From: UBA2357 sp041916775
GTDB taxonomy: Bacteria; Pseudomonadota; Gammaproteobacteria; Burkholderiales; Rhodocyclaceae
Reading direction: 5' to 3'
Length of the DNA stretch: 49,109 nt
NCBI GenBank assembly: GCA_041916775.1
Contig: JAYRYZ010000031.1
Location: forward strand, 1-49,109
Shown here: piece by piece, positions 34,138 to 43,538 of the stretch
Layout: the number at the start of each line of letters is the position of its first letter
Numbering within the stretch: the stretch's first letter is position 1
Notes under the pieces: model-generated
The model's input: the letters and a program-made list of their open reading frames with translations, nothing else
Databases searched by the model: none
What the model was told of the DNA's origin: nothing
Made by a program: the position numbers and the translations under genes

Positions 34138-34881
34138 ATGCGAATCCTGCTCAGTAACGACGATGGATATTTTGCGCCAGGCATTGCCGCCCTGGCCGAA
34201 GCGCTCCAGGACGTGGCCGATATCACCGTGGTGGCCCCGGAGCGTGACCGCAGCGGCGCCAGCAATTCGCTGACGCTGGATCGCCCCCTCTCCTTGCGTC
34301 GGGCGACCAATGGCTTTCATTTCGTCAACGGCACCCCGACCGACTGCGTGCACCTTGCGGTGACGGGCATGCTCGATCACCTGCCCGACATGGTGGTATC
34401 CGGCATCAATCACGGCGCGAACATGGGCGACGACACGATCTATTCCGGCACGGTTGCGGCTGCCACCGAGGGCTTCCTGCTGGGTGTGCCGTCGATCGCG
34501 ATCTCGCTGGTGAGCAAATCGTCGGTGGATTTCAAGGCGGCCGCCCGGGTGGCGCGCGAGTTGGTGCTGCGATTTCAGCGCGAACCGTTCCGTCAGCCCG
34601 TGCTGCTGAATGTGAACGTCCCAGAAGGCGACTACGAGGACATCCGCGGGATTCGTGTGACGCGCCTCGGCAAGCGCCACAAGGCCGAGCCGGTGGTGCG
34701 CACGACCACGCCGCGCGGCGATCAGGTGTTCTGGGTCGGCCCTGCAGGCAAGGCTGCAGATGCAGGCAGCGGAACCGATTTCAATGCCGTCGCCGAAGGT
34801 TTCGTGTCGGTCACGCCATTGCAGATCGATCTCACGCACAACGGCCAGATTCCCGGCGTGATCGACTGGCTCGGCAAGTAG
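34138..34881 (+). CDS. surE: 5'/3'-nucleotidase SurE
   Basis: SurE is a divalent-metal-dependent nucleotidase for nucleoside monophosphates and short polyphosphate, linked with stationary-phase survival. The 247-residue protein has the standard length. It begins MRILLSNDDGYFAPG, in which the Asp pair (8-9) binds the metal, followed by APERDRSGASNSLT (Ser metal ligand) and VVSGINHGANMGDDTIYSGTVAA (Asn ligand). It heads the conserved surE-pcm-nlpD-rpoS cluster; pcm starts one base after its stop. Confidence 0.97.
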   Translation: MRILLSNDDGYFAPGIAALAEALQDVADITVVAPERDRSGASNSLTLDRPLSLRRATNGFHFVNGTPTDCVHLAVTGMLDHLPDMVVSGINHGANMGDDTIYSGTVAAATEGFLLGVPSIAISLVSKSSVDFKAAARVARELVLRFQREPFRQPVLLNVNVPEGDYEDIRGIRVTRLGKRHKAEPVVRTTTPRGDQVFWVGPAGKAADAGSGTDFNAVAEGFVSVTPLQIDLTHNGQIPGVIDWLGK

Positions 34882-34882
34882 C

Positions 34883-35533
34883 ATGAGGGTGGGTGAGCAG
34901 GCGCAGGCCGCCCACAGGGCTGCGGCGCGGATGATCGAACGCCTCCGCGCGCAGGGCATTCGCGACGAGCGAGTGCTGGACGCGATGGGCCGCATTCCGC
35001 GCGAGCAGTTCGTCGATGCGGCGCTGGCGTATTCGGCCTACGACGACACGCCGCTGCCGATTGGTTTCCAGCAGACGATTTCCCAGCCCTTCGTGGTTGC
35101 ACGCATGATCGAGATATTGCGTGCCGGGCGCGAACTGGGACGCACGCTCGAGGTCGGAGCAGGGTGTGGTTATCAGGCGGCGGTGCTGGCCCAACTCGCC
35201 ACGGAGGTGTTTGCAGTCGAACGCATTCGCCCTCTGCTCGAAAAAGCCAAGGCCAACCTGCGTACCCTGCGCCTGGCCAACCTGCGGCTGAAATACGCCG
35301 ACGGTATGCTGGGCTTGCCGGAAGCGGCGCCGTTTGACACCATCATCGTTGCCGCGGCCGCGCGGGAGGTGCCGCCGGCACTCAAGCAGCAGCTCGCACC
35401 GGGAGGGCGGCTGCTGTTGCCGGTCGGTGCCGTTGAGCAACAACTGCGCCTGGTGGAACGTCAGGGCAATGTATTCAAGGAAAGCCGGTACGAAGGCGTG
35501 CGCTTCGTACCCTTGCTTGGTGGAACGGAATGA
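34883..35533 (+). CDS. pcm: Protein-L-isoaspartate O-methyltransferase
   Basis: This SAM-dependent enzyme methylates isoaspartyl residues so that damaged proteins revert to aspartyl linkages. The 216-residue product shows IPREQFVDAALAYSAYDDTPLPIGFQQTISQPFVVARM, the family's substrate-side signature, and the SAM-binding LEVGAGCGYQAAVLAQL, then PFDTIIVAAAAREVP. ATG 34883 lies one base behind the surE stop and the pcm stop overlaps the nlpD start by 4 bp, so the genes are translationally coupled. Confidence 0.97.
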   Translation: MRVGEQAQAAHRAAARMIERLRAQGIRDERVLDAMGRIPREQFVDAALAYSAYDDTPLPIGFQQTISQPFVVARMIEILRAGRELGRTLEVGAGCGYQAAVLAQLATEVFAVERIRPLLEKAKANLRTLRLANLRLKYADGMLGLPEAAPFDTIIVAAAAREVPPALKQQLAPGGRLLLPVGAVEQQLRLVERQGNVFKESRYEGVRFVPLLGGTE

Positions 35534-36423
35534 ACAAGTACAGCAAGGCGCCAACGACGTGGTTGGCGATGGGAATGTCGGTGCTGGTGGTGTTTCTGGC
35601 TGGATGTGCTTCCAGCGTACCCGCGCCGGTGCGTCATGGCACGCCTCCACCGGGGGCGCCGTCCGCGGCTTCGAGCGCGCAGTCTGGCCAGATGCGCGAG
35701 CACGTGGTCCAGCCGGGCGATACCCTGCTCGGGATCGGGCGCCTGTATGGTCAGTCGATGGCGGATATCGCAGCATGGAACGGCCTCACCAACCCCAACC
35801 AGATCTCGGTTGGCCAGCGCTTGCGCGTGTCCCCGCCGGGTGCCGGGCAGGCTGGCGTCGAGCCGGTCGCGATCGCGAGGCCGGTCGAGGTGGTGCCGCT
35901 GGGCCCGGCGCCGGGCGTGACTGCCGCGGCGCCGTCGACCGCGCCGCTCAAGCAGGATCCCAAAGGGGGCAAGCAGCCATACAGTGATCAGGCCTGGGCC
36001 GCGGTGAGCCCCGACGCCGGTACGAGCACGCCGGCACCTGCAGCCACCGGCGCCAAGGATTCCGCCTGGCTGTGGCCTGCGTCCGGAGCGATCCTCGCCG
36101 GCTTCAACGAGGCGTCCAACAAGGGGCTCGACATCGCCGGCAATCCAGGCGACCCGGTGATTGCTTCAGCTGGCGGCAAGGTGGTCTATTCCGGTAGCGG
36201 CTTGCGTGGATACGGGAAACTGGTCATCATTAAGCACGACGAGAGCTATTTGACGGCATACGCTCACAACCGGGAGTTGCTCGTCAAGGAAGGTGACACG
36301 GTCACCCGGGGGCAGAAGATCGCGGAGTTGGGCAGCACGGATGCAGACCGACCCAAGCTTCATTTCGAGATCCGCAAGCAGGGTCGCCCGGTCGATCCGA
36401 TGGCTTACCTGCCGCCACGCTGA
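35530..36423 (+). CDS. nlpD: NlpD lipoprotein (LysM, degenerate LytM/M23)
   Basis: The 297-residue lipoprotein (lipobox FLAGC, Cys26) has a LysM peptidoglycan-binding domain (about 56-103, HVVQPGDTLLGIGRLYG) and a Pro/Ala-rich linker. A C-terminal M23/LytM domain follows (about 180-295). NlpD activates the amidase AmiC during cell division. Two zinc ligands of active LytM peptidases are missing: NKGLDIAG has Asn where the HxxxD His stands, and KLHFEIR has Lys where HLH begins. This degeneracy is normal for NlpD and means activator rather than enzyme. As in other proteobacteria, a promoter for rpoS may lie inside this gene, but I could not place it. Confidence 0.94.
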   Translation: MNKYSKAPTTWLAMGMSVLVVFLAGCASSVPAPVRHGTPPPGAPSAASSAQSGQMREHVVQPGDTLLGIGRLYGQSMADIAAWNGLTNPNQISVGQRLRVSPPGAGQAGVEPVAIARPVEVVPLGPAPGVTAAAPSTAPLKQDPKGGKQPYSDQAWAAVSPDAGTSTPAPAATGAKDSAWLWPASGAILAGFNEASNKGLDIAGNPGDPVIASAGGKVVYSGSGLRGYGKLVIIKHDESYLTAYAHNRELLVKEGDTVTRGQKIAELGSTDADRPKLHFEIRKQGRPVDPMAYLPPR

Positions 36424-36435
36424 CGGAGGGGCGAT

Positions 36436-37371
36436 ATGTATGATCCGGTGAGCAATGACGAAGCTGACAGTCGCGATCCGGATCTACCGCCCGAAGTCGA
36501 ACTCCTCTCTGGCACGGTCACGCCACCCTACGAGAGCGAGTTTCTCAACGATGTCACGCAGATCTACCTCAACGAGATCGGCGCCAACCCGCTCCTGACA
36601 GCCGACGAAGAGTTGGCGATTGCCAGGCGGGTGCGGGCGGGCGATTTCGCTGCGCGGCAGGTCATGATCGAGCGCAACCTGCGTCTCGTCGTCAATATCG
36701 CCAAGCATTACCTCAACCGCGGCATTCCACTGCTCGATCTGGTCGAGGAGGGCAACCTCGGTCTGATCCATGCGCTGGAGAAGTTCGACCCCGAGCGCGG
36801 ATTCCGCTTCTCGACCTACGCGACCTGGTGGATCCGCCAGAACATCGAGCGCTCCATCATGAACCAGTCGCGCACGATCCGGCTTCCGGTGCATGTGGTC
36901 AAAGAGCTCAATCAGGTGTTGCGTGTTCGCCGCACGCTGGAGGCGAGCGGCAGTGGCGAGTGTTCCCTGGAGGAACTCTCCGCGAGGTTGGAGCGCCCAC
37001 TGGAGGAAGTGCGTGCGCTGCTGGCCTTGAGCGAGCACACAGCATCACTGGATGCGCCGCTTGACATCGATCCCAGTCTGTCCATCGGCGAATCGCTGGC
37101 GGACGAGCAGGCGCGCCAACCCGATCTGCACATCCAGGACGCAGAGGTCGAGAGCCTGATGCGTGAGTGGATCGACCGCCTCAACGACAAGCAGCGCATG
37201 GTGATCCGCCACCGCTACGGGCTGGACGACTGCGATCTGATGACGCTGGAGGAGCTCGCCTCCGCGCTCAAACTCACTCGTGAGCGTGTCAGGCAGATTC
37301 AGCTCGAGGCGCTTGGCCTCCTGCGCCGCGCGATCCGCCGCAAGGGTATCTCGCGCGACATGCTGCTCTAG
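36436..37371 (+). CDS. rpoS: RNA polymerase sigma factor RpoS
   Basis: RpoS is the stationary-phase and general-stress sigma factor. The 311-residue protein has the order typical of RpoS: a short region 1 ending near NDVTQIYLNEIGANPLLTADEE, region 2 with GNLGLIHALEKFDPERGFRFSTYATWWIRQ, region 3, and region 4 with LEELASALKLTRERVRQIQLEAL. Context after nlpD and a 12-bp gap fixes the assignment over RpoH or RpoD. Start ATG 36436 follows GGAGGGGCG. Confidence 0.97.
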   Translation: MYDPVSNDEADSRDPDLPPEVELLSGTVTPPYESEFLNDVTQIYLNEIGANPLLTADEELAIARRVRAGDFAARQVMIERNLRLVVNIAKHYLNRGIPLLDLVEEGNLGLIHALEKFDPERGFRFSTYATWWIRQNIERSIMNQSRTIRLPVHVVKELNQVLRVRRTLEASGSGECSLEELSARLERPLEEVRALLALSEHTASLDAPLDIDPSLSIGESLADEQARQPDLHIQDAEVESLMREWIDRLNDKQRMVIRHRYGLDDCDLMTLEELASALKLTRERVRQIQLEALGLLRRAIRRKGISRDMLL

Positions 37372-37394
37372 CCGGGACTCGCCCCGTCCCACAT

Positions 37395-37413
37395 GCCGCA
37401 GCGCCGATGCGGC
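37395..37413. terminator. Short hairpin between convergent rpoS and mltB
   Basis: GCCGCA (37395-37400) and TGCGGC (37408-37413) form a 6-bp stem with a 7-base loop, directly before the mltB stop. There is no U-tract, so termination by it is uncertain. Confidence 0.35.
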
Positions 37414-38412
37414 TCAGCGCATCCCGGCGCGGCGCGCAATCGCTTCGGCGAGCTGGAACACCGACATCGCGTAGAAGCTGCTGCGGTTGTAGCGCGTGAT
37501 CGCGTAGAAGTTCCTGTAACCCAGCCAGTATTCGGTGCGTGCTCCCGGTGTGGGCAGATCCACGAAGGTCACCTCGGCCGGGAATAGATCTCCGCCGATT
37601 GGCACGATGCCTTGCCCCCGGAGCGTCGCCGGATCGAGGCTGGGCAGGATGCCGGCGCCGATCAACGGCTCCGGATCGATGTTGTCCGGCACGTGCACCC
37701 GTTGCGCGACCGGCGCACCGCTCACCCAACCGTGCACCGCGAGGTAGTTCGCAACACTGCCGATTGCATCCACCGGGTCGGATTCGAAATCGATGACACC
37801 ATTGCCGTCGAAATCGACGGCGAAGTTGCGGATGCTGCTCGGCAGGAACTGCGGGTAGCCCAGCGCGCCAGCGAAGGACCCGTAGTAGGAGGACGGGTCA
37901 CGACCTTGATCCCGCGCGAGCACGAGCAGGTTCTCGAGCTCCTTGCGGAACAGCTCGGCGCGGGGTGGGTACTCGAATGCGAGCGTCGCGAGCGCGGACA
38001 GGGCCTCGAAATTGCCGGTGTTGTCGCCATAGTGTGTCTCGACGCCGATAATCGCGATGATCACCTCGGCCGGTACCCCGTAACGCTGGCTGGCGCGTGC
38101 AAGCAGATCGGCATGGTCGCGCCAGAAGCGCGCGCCGCCTTCGATGCGCTGTTCGTTCAGGAAGCGCGCACGATAGTTTTGCCAGGAGCGCGCGAAGGTC
38201 TTCTTCGGCGGGGTGATCAGTCGAATCACGTCCGGTACCTGGCGCGCGCGCGCGAGCGTGTCGGTCACGGTCGCCGCATCGAAGCCGTGTGTCGCCACCA
38301 TATGGGCAACGAAGCCGGGCGCGTCGCGATGTTGGGCGAACGAGGCCTGCGCAAGCGGCGGGAGCATCGCCGCCGCCAGCAAAGCGGAGCGGGCGAGGAG
38401 TTGAGACGTCAT
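37414..38412 (-). CDS. mltB: Lytic murein transglycosylase B
   Basis: MltB cuts the MurNAc-GlcNAc bond of peptidoglycan with formation of 1,6-anhydro-MurNAc. The 332-residue product has a signal peptide (MTSQLLARSALLAAAMLPPLAQA), without a lipobox, so it would be soluble in the periplasm. The catalytic Glu is in IIGVETHYGDNTG, followed by GAFAGALGYPQFLPSSIRNFAVDFDGNG and DFESDPVDAIGSVANYL, the MltB-specific EF-hand-like area. The ATG at 38412 overlaps the stop of the transglutaminase gene (ATGA), so it belongs to the moxR-DUF58-tgpA operon; the frame stays open further upstream, but inside that gene. Confidence 0.94.
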   Translation of the reverse strand: MTSQLLARSALLAAAMLPPLAQASFAQHRDAPGFVAHMVATHGFDAATVTDTLARARQVPDVIRLITPPKKTFARSWQNYRARFLNEQRIEGGARFWRDHADLLARASQRYGVPAEVIIAIIGVETHYGDNTGNFEALSALATLAFEYPPRAELFRKELENLLVLARDQGRDPSSYYGSFAGALGYPQFLPSSIRNFAVDFDGNGVIDFESDPVDAIGSVANYLAVHGWVSGAPVAQRVHVPDNIDPEPLIGAGILPSLDPATLRGQGIVPIGGDLFPAEVTFVDLPTPGARTEYWLGYRNFYAITRYNRSSFYAMSVFQLAEAIARRAGMR

Positions 38413-40391
38413 TTCGGTTCCAGATTCTTGATGCGCTTGATGTCGCCGAGCAGTTGCCGCGTCGCCATGCGCACATCGCCGGTGCTGGCGCCGTAGCGCA
38501 ATTCGGCATAACGGGCGCCGACTGCCCGCAGCACGGCAGCCCGGTGCGGCCACCTGCGGGCGGCACGCTCGACATAGTCAATCGGCCCCTCCCACGCATT
38601 CCGTGGGAGCCCATGGGCTGCGAGTTTCGCACAGAACGCCGCCCAGGCGTGATCGAGGGCGTCGCCATTGCGCCTGCGCAGCATCGCCCAGGCGAGCAGC
38701 GCCGCCAGCAGGACGGCCATGCCCGCGCCGAGCACCGTTGCCAGTGCCGGCCAGCCAACGTCCCGGAAGCCGAGCCGTTCGAGCAGCTCGCGCTGGCGCA
38801 GGTCGTTGTAGCCCAGCACCCACTGGTTCCAACTGTTGGACAGCGCATCCCAGCGATGGCGCAGTTCGCGCAGCCAGTCGAAGGCGGGGCGCATCATGAT
38901 CGGCAATACTTCGCCCGTCGGCAGCGAGGCGGCAATCCCGGCGTCGATGCGAATGGGGTTGGCGGCGGCGGTCGGGTCGACGCGCACCCAGCCTCGCCCC
39001 TCCAGCCACACTTCGGCCCACGCGTGGGCGTCGGATTGGCGGATCACCAAGGTCTCGTCGATGGGGTTGCGCTCGCCGCCCTGATAGCCGGTGACGACAC
39101 GGGCGGGCACTCCCGCCTCACGCATCATCACCACGAAGGCGGACGCGAAGTGCTCGCAGAAACCACGGCGGGTGTCGAACAGGAACTCGTCGACGCTGTC
39201 GCGGCCGAGCAGCGGCGGCTGCAGGGTGTAGGTGTAGCCGCCGTCGCGGAAGAACGCGAGCACGGCGGTGAGTCGCTCGGCGGGGGCGGGGCGACTCGCG
39301 ATCAGCGCCTGTACCGCCTCCGCGGTACGCGGATTGAAGCGCGCCGGCAACTGCAGCGCAGCGCGGAGGGTTTCGGGCGCCTCGTCGAGGCCGATGGTAG
39401 CCTGCGGGTGGGCGCTGAGCGCAATGCGGCTACGGGTGCGTAGCGGGGCCTCGGCGATGAGCTGGAAATCGCTCAGGTAGCGTACCTTGTCCACGCCCGG
39501 GCCGGGAAAATCCATTGCCAGCCACCAAGGCCTGTTGTGCGCTTCGAGTGTGAGTTGATAGCTGTACGCAGGGCCGGAAACCGCATAGGCCGGCGCCATC
39601 AGCGGCCGTGCCGCCATCGCCCGCCAGGTGCGGCCATCGAAATGCGTCAACACCGGCCCGCGCCAGTAACGCTCGCCAGCCGGCGGCGCGGTGCCCGCGA
39701 AGGCTGCGCGCATGACGATCTCGCCCGACTGAGCGAGATCGGCGATCGCGCCCGGCTGCATCGTGTCGGACAATCCGGTGCGCGCGCTGAAGGCGTCGGC
39801 GGGCAAGCCCCACAGCGGCCCGGGAATGCGTGGAAAGGCGATGAACAGCAGCACCAGGAAGGGCAGTGCCTGGCTCATGATGACGGCGCCGGTGCGCAAC
39901 TGCTCCAGCGCGGTTGCGCTCCGGTCCTGCAGGCTCAGCAAGCAGACGCTCGCTACCAGCGTGCCGGCGAGCGCCAGCGCGGCGATCCATGGCGCCTGGT
40001 CGTGGAGAAACAGGGAGAGCTGCAGGAAGTAGCCGAGGAGCACCGCGGCGCGGACGTCGCGTTCGCGATGCAACTCGAGTTGCTTCAGGCACAGCAAAAC
40101 CGCGAGCAGCGCAATGCCCGGGTCCTTGCCGAAGAAGTGGCCGAAGTGCAGACGCACGGCGACGCCTGCTGCGAGCGCGATCGCGAGAATCAGCCAGCGC
40201 GAGCTCGTGGGGTTGCGCGCGCGCGACCGATGCATCTGCCAGGCGCGCCAGCCGATCAGCGCGATGCACAGCGCGACGATCCACGCCGGAAGGTGGACCG
40301 CGTGAGGCAGGACCGTCAGCGGTACGACGAGCAGCAGCCAGGCGTGTGCCGACAGGCGCAGCGCAGGGGTGAGCGACCTGGCTTCAACCAC
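38409..40391 (-). CDS. TgpA-like membrane transglutaminase
   Basis: The 660-residue protein has about six N-terminal helices (DUF3488, about 1-190) and a periplasmic transglutaminase-like domain. The catalytic Cys is in TRRGFCEHFASAFVVMMREAGVPARVVTGY and the His and Asp in SDAHAWAEVWLEGRGWVRVDPTAA. A further helix (about 555-580) leads into a DUF4129-like C-terminus. TgpA of Pseudomonas is needed for viability and acts on an unknown periplasmic substrate. I chose GTG 40391, which follows GGAGGGGGG and overlaps the DUF58 stop by 8 bp; an ATG at 40607 lies deep in the DUF58 gene and looks spurious. Confidence 0.9.
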   Translation of the reverse strand: MVEARSLTPALRLSAHAWLLLVVPLTVLPHAVHLPAWIVALCIALIGWRAWQMHRSRARNPTSSRWLILAIALAAGVAVRLHFGHFFGKDPGIALLAVLLCLKQLELHRERDVRAAVLLGYFLQLSLFLHDQAPWIAALALAGTLVASVCLLSLQDRSATALEQLRTGAVIMSQALPFLVLLFIAFPRIPGPLWGLPADAFSARTGLSDTMQPGAIADLAQSGEIVMRAAFAGTAPPAGERYWRGPVLTHFDGRTWRAMAARPLMAPAYAVSGPAYSYQLTLEAHNRPWWLAMDFPGPGVDKVRYLSDFQLIAEAPLRTRSRIALSAHPQATIGLDEAPETLRAALQLPARFNPRTAEAVQALIASRPAPAERLTAVLAFFRDGGYTYTLQPPLLGRDSVDEFLFDTRRGFCEHFASAFVVMMREAGVPARVVTGYQGGERNPIDETLVIRQSDAHAWAEVWLEGRGWVRVDPTAAANPIRIDAGIAASLPTGEVLPIMMRPAFDWLRELRHRWDALSNSWNQWVLGYNDLRQRELLERLGFRDVGWPALATVLGAGMAVLLAALLAWAMLRRRNGDALDHAWAAFCAKLAAHGLPRNAWEGPIDYVERAARRWPHRAAVLRAVGARYAELRYGASTGDVRMATRQLLGDIKRIKNLEPK

Positions 40392-41391
40392 GCAGCCCCC
40401 CTCCGTCGCGCGCTTGGCCCGCACCGCCTGCGCCATGCAGCGCGAGGTTGGTGAGGCACTGATGCAGATGGGCGCGGCCACGCGCGGGGGCGAGCTGCGC
40501 ATCGGGCAGCCGCAGCCCGAACGGGCGGCCCTGCTCGTGGGCCTTGAGCGCCCAGGCGGCGAGGCGGGCGATGCGTTGCTCGACGTCGAGATGGCCGGGC
40601 AGTGCATGCCAGTCCAGCAGCAGATCGCCGCCGTCCAGCCCGGTGAAGCGTTTGGTCAGCATCGGGCCGCCGCGCGCGACCACCTTCCACGCCACATGGC
40701 GTGGTGAATCCGCAGGATCATGTCCGCGCAGGCCGGCGAAGTCGTCGTCACCGCCGGTGGTGGCGCGTTTTCCTGTGGCACCGCCACCATCGTCCGGAAG
40801 CGGTGGGGGAGACGGTTCGGGTGCAGGCCAGATCAGGCAGCGCGCATCCGGCCGGAGTACGCTCCAGGCGCGGATCAGGCCCAGAGGATAGCGTGTCTCG
40901 AGCACCACGCGGCCTATCGGCAGCCAGCCGCGGCGCTCGGCATGGCGTCGCAGCGGACGCTCGTCGGAAGCGCTCGCCGCGAGATCGAAGTGCTGCGCCT
41001 CACCGTCGTCGATGAAACGCAGCGCCGGACGGCGCCGTGGCTGATCGTTGCGCAGGCGGAGATGGAACTGAGCCGTCTCGCCAGCGAACACGGGTTCCGC
41101 GCGACCGGGCGCGACCGTGAGCCCGAGCAGGTTGCGGAATGCGTGCACGATGCTCACCACCGCAATGCCGGCGATCAGGAAGACGAGCGCGTAGCCCAGG
41201 CTGAGGTTGTAGTTGATGCTGGCGACGAGCATGACCACCAGCGCAAGTGCAAAGCCGAAGCCCGCGCGCGTCGGCAGGACGAAGATGCGCCGCTGCCCGA
41301 GCACCGTCTCGCCCGGCTCCACGCGCGGCACGCGGAACAGGAACCGGTCCGCGACCTGGTGCAGGCGCCGTGTCAGGATGTTCGCCACCAT
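40384..41391 (-). CDS. DUF58 domain membrane protein
   Basis: The 335-residue protein has two helices (about 46-85, FGFALALVVMLVASINYNLSLGYALVFLIAG) and then a domain with a DUF58 core. That core is marked by FAGLRGHDPADSPRHVAWKVVARGGPMLTKRF, the usual RxYxxGDxxRxIDWK motif in altered form. DUF58 proteins work with MoxR ATPases and transglutaminases in envelope processing. Start ATG 41391 is 17 bp behind the moxR stop; a longer frame opens inside moxR and was rejected. Confidence 0.88.
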   Translation of the reverse strand: MVANILTRRLHQVADRFLFRVPRVEPGETVLGQRRIFVLPTRAGFGFALALVVMLVASINYNLSLGYALVFLIAGIAVVSIVHAFRNLLGLTVAPGRAEPVFAGETAQFHLRLRNDQPRRRPALRFIDDGEAQHFDLAASASDERPLRRHAERRGWLPIGRVVLETRYPLGLIRAWSVLRPDARCLIWPAPEPSPPPLPDDGGGATGKRATTGGDDDFAGLRGHDPADSPRHVAWKVVARGGPMLTKRFTGLDGGDLLLDWHALPGHLDVEQRIARLAAWALKAHEQGRPFGLRLPDAQLAPARGRAHLHQCLTNLALHGAGGAGQARDGGGLRG

Positions 41392-41407
41392 CGGACTGCA
41401 CTGTCCA

Positions 41408-42334
41408 TCAGGCGACGGGCACCGCACGCAGCAGGCGGGTGATTGCCTCTGCTGTGGCGGCACGGCCGTCGTTGGCCATTCGCAGGCGATGCCCGGCCAC
41501 TGCCGGGAATACGGCCTGGACGTCCTCCGGCAGCACATGGCCGCGCTGGTCGGTGAGCGCCCAGGCGCGCGCTGCAGCGATGAGGCCGAGACCCGCGCGC
41601 GGGCTCAAGCCACCATCGAAGCTCGCGTTGTGGCGGCTTTCGGCGAGGAGACGCTGAACATAGTCGACCAGGCGCTCGGAGACGACCATGGCGCGCGCCG
41701 AGCGCTGCAGACCGATGAGATCCTCGGGCGTGACCACCGGCTCCTGGCGTGCGAGCAGCTCTCGCCTGTCCTCGCCCATCAGCAGCGCACGCTCGGCGGC
41801 GCGGTCGGGGTAACCGAGCTGGATTCGCATCAGGAAGCGATCCAGCTGGCTCTCGGGCAGGGGAAAGGTGCCGATCTGGTTGGCGGGGTTCTGGGTGGCG
41901 ATGACGAAGAAGGGCTCGGGCAAGGCGAGCGTCTCGCCATCGGCGGTGACCTGTTGCTCCTCCATCGCCTCCAGCAGGGCGCTCTGAGTCTTCGGGGTGG
42001 CGCGGTTGATCTCGTCGGCGAGGATCAGCTGTGCAAAGAGCGGGCCGGGGTGGAAGCGAAAGCGCTCGCGCTCGCGGTCGTAGATGGAGACACCGACGAT
42101 GTCGGCCGGCAGCAGATCGCTGGTGAATTGGATGCGCTGATACTGGAGTCCGGCGAGCCGGGCCATCACGTGCGCCAGCGTGGTCTTGCCGACGCCGGGA
42201 ACGTCCTCGATCAGCAGGTGGCCGCGCGCAATCAGGCAGGCGAGCGCGAGCCGGATGTCATGCCCCTTGCCGAGGATGATGCCCGAGGCGGCCGCAATGA
42301 AGCGTTCCGTGTGACTTTGCGGGAGTGAGGTCAT
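41408..42334 (-). CDS. MoxR family AAA+ ATPase
   Basis: MoxR ATPases act as chaperones for assembly of metalloenzymes or envelope complexes. The 308-residue protein carries Walker A EDVPGVGKTTLAHVMA, the FTSDLLPADIVGVSIYD segment, Walker B AQLILADEINRATPKTQSALLEAM and the sensor 1 ATQNP. It is the first gene of the minus-strand operon with the DUF58, TgpA-like and mltB genes. The region between 42335 and 42474 must hold divergent promoters; a GATAAT is seen near 42370 on the plus strand, without a clear -35. Confidence 0.94.
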   Translation of the reverse strand: MTSLPQSHTERFIAAASGIILGKGHDIRLALACLIARGHLLIEDVPGVGKTTLAHVMARLAGLQYQRIQFTSDLLPADIVGVSIYDRERERFRFHPGPLFAQLILADEINRATPKTQSALLEAMEEQQVTADGETLALPEPFFVIATQNPANQIGTFPLPESQLDRFLMRIQLGYPDRAAERALLMGEDRRELLARQEPVVTPEDLIGLQRSARAMVVSERLVDYVQRLLAESRHNASFDGGLSPRAGLGLIAAARAWALTDQRGHVLPEDVQAVFPAVAGHRLRMANDGRAATAEAITRLLRAVPVA

Positions 42335-42474
42335 CGTCCTGGGGTACTGTGAAATTGGGTTTGAAGCGGTGATAATAGACGACAAAGATGCCGCCACGAG
42401 GCTACGGGGCCCATGCCCCGCGGGTCGGACGCGGACACGACGATAAAGTTCTGCTATTCGAGGAGAGAGGGGGT

Positions 42475-43401
42475 ATGACGACAACCGCGTTCATCACGCA
42501 TCGCGATTGCTGGCTTCACGACATGGGGAGCTTTCACCCCGAATGCCCGGACCGATTGGCGGCGATCAACGATCGCCTGATTGCCGCAGGCCTGGACATG
42601 TACATCTCCTTCTATGATGCGCCGCTCGCCACCGAGGAGCAGGTGACGCGGGTGCACCCCGAGGAGTACTTTCAGGAACTGCTCGCGAGCGTGCCCGAGC
42701 ACGGCATCCGCCACCTGGATCCCGATACGGCCTTGAGCCCAAACTCCATGCGCGCGGCGATGCGCTCGGCCGGCGCCGGCATCCTCGCCACCGACCTGGT
42801 CATGAAGGGCGAGATCGAGAACGCGTTCTGCGCGATTCGCCCGCCCGGCCACCACGCCGAGCGTGCCAAGGCAATGGGTTTCTGCTTCCTGAACAACGTC
42901 GCGATCGCTGCGCGCCATGCGCTCGAGGCGCATGGCCTGGAGCGGGTGTCGATCATCGACTTCGACGTTCACCATGGCAATGGCACCGAGGACTGCTTCA
43001 AGGATGACCCGCGGGTGCAGATGGTGAGCATCTTCCAGCACCCCTTTTATCCATACAGCGGTGCCGACTGCAAGGCCCCGAACATGGTCAATGTGCCGAT
43101 CTCGGCCGGTACCCGCGGCGACACCTTCAGGCAGATCGTGTCGGACGTCTGGATTCCCGCGCTGCGCAACCACAACCCGCAGATGATCTTCTTCTCGGCC
43201 GGCTTCGATGCCCACTACGAAGACGACATGGGCTCCTGCGGGTTGGTCGAGTCCGATTACATCTGGGTGACCGAGCAGGTCAAGGCGTTGGCGCGCGAGT
43301 GCGGGCACCAACGCATCGTATCGCTGCTCGAGGGCGGATACTCGCTTTCCTCGTTGGCGCGGTCGGTTGTCGCGCACATCAAGTCGCTTGCCGATCTCTG
43401 A
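42475..43401 (+). CDS. Histone deacetylase family amidohydrolase
   Basis: This 308-residue zinc hydrolase of the arginase/deacetylase fold has the family's active-site segments in order: RPPGHHAERAKAMGFCFLNN (tandem His), SIIDFDVHHGNGTED (Asp and His zinc ligands) and FFSAGFDAHYEDDMG (second Asp). Bacterial members remove acetyl groups from polyamines or other small amides, or act in acetoin metabolism; the substrate here is not known. The start follows AGGAGAGAGGGGG. It stands alone. Confidence 0.93.
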   Translation: MTTTAFITHRDCWLHDMGSFHPECPDRLAAINDRLIAAGLDMYISFYDAPLATEEQVTRVHPEEYFQELLASVPEHGIRHLDPDTALSPNSMRAAMRSAGAGILATDLVMKGEIENAFCAIRPPGHHAERAKAMGFCFLNNVAIAARHALEAHGLERVSIIDFDVHHGNGTEDCFKDDPRVQMVSIFQHPFYPYSGADCKAPNMVNVPISAGTRGDTFRQIVSDVWIPALRNHNPQMIFFSAGFDAHYEDDMGSCGLVESDYIWVTEQVKALARECGHQRIVSLLEGGYSLSSLARSVVAHIKSLADL

Positions 43402-43538
43402 CGCGCCCACGCCCGGTCTGCCGCCCGCCCTGTGTATCGGCAACAAGGTGCGGGCATCAGGTAACCGCGTGTGCCGGGTGTGGTGGCTGGGTGCCTATCG
43501 GTTAGAATGCCGTTTTTAATTCCTCGGTTCGTATGCCC

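Noticed and set aside
34883..37371. A distinct promoter for rpoS inside nlpD
   Set aside because: Expected from other proteobacteria, but I could not find a -35/-10 pair convincing enough to mark.
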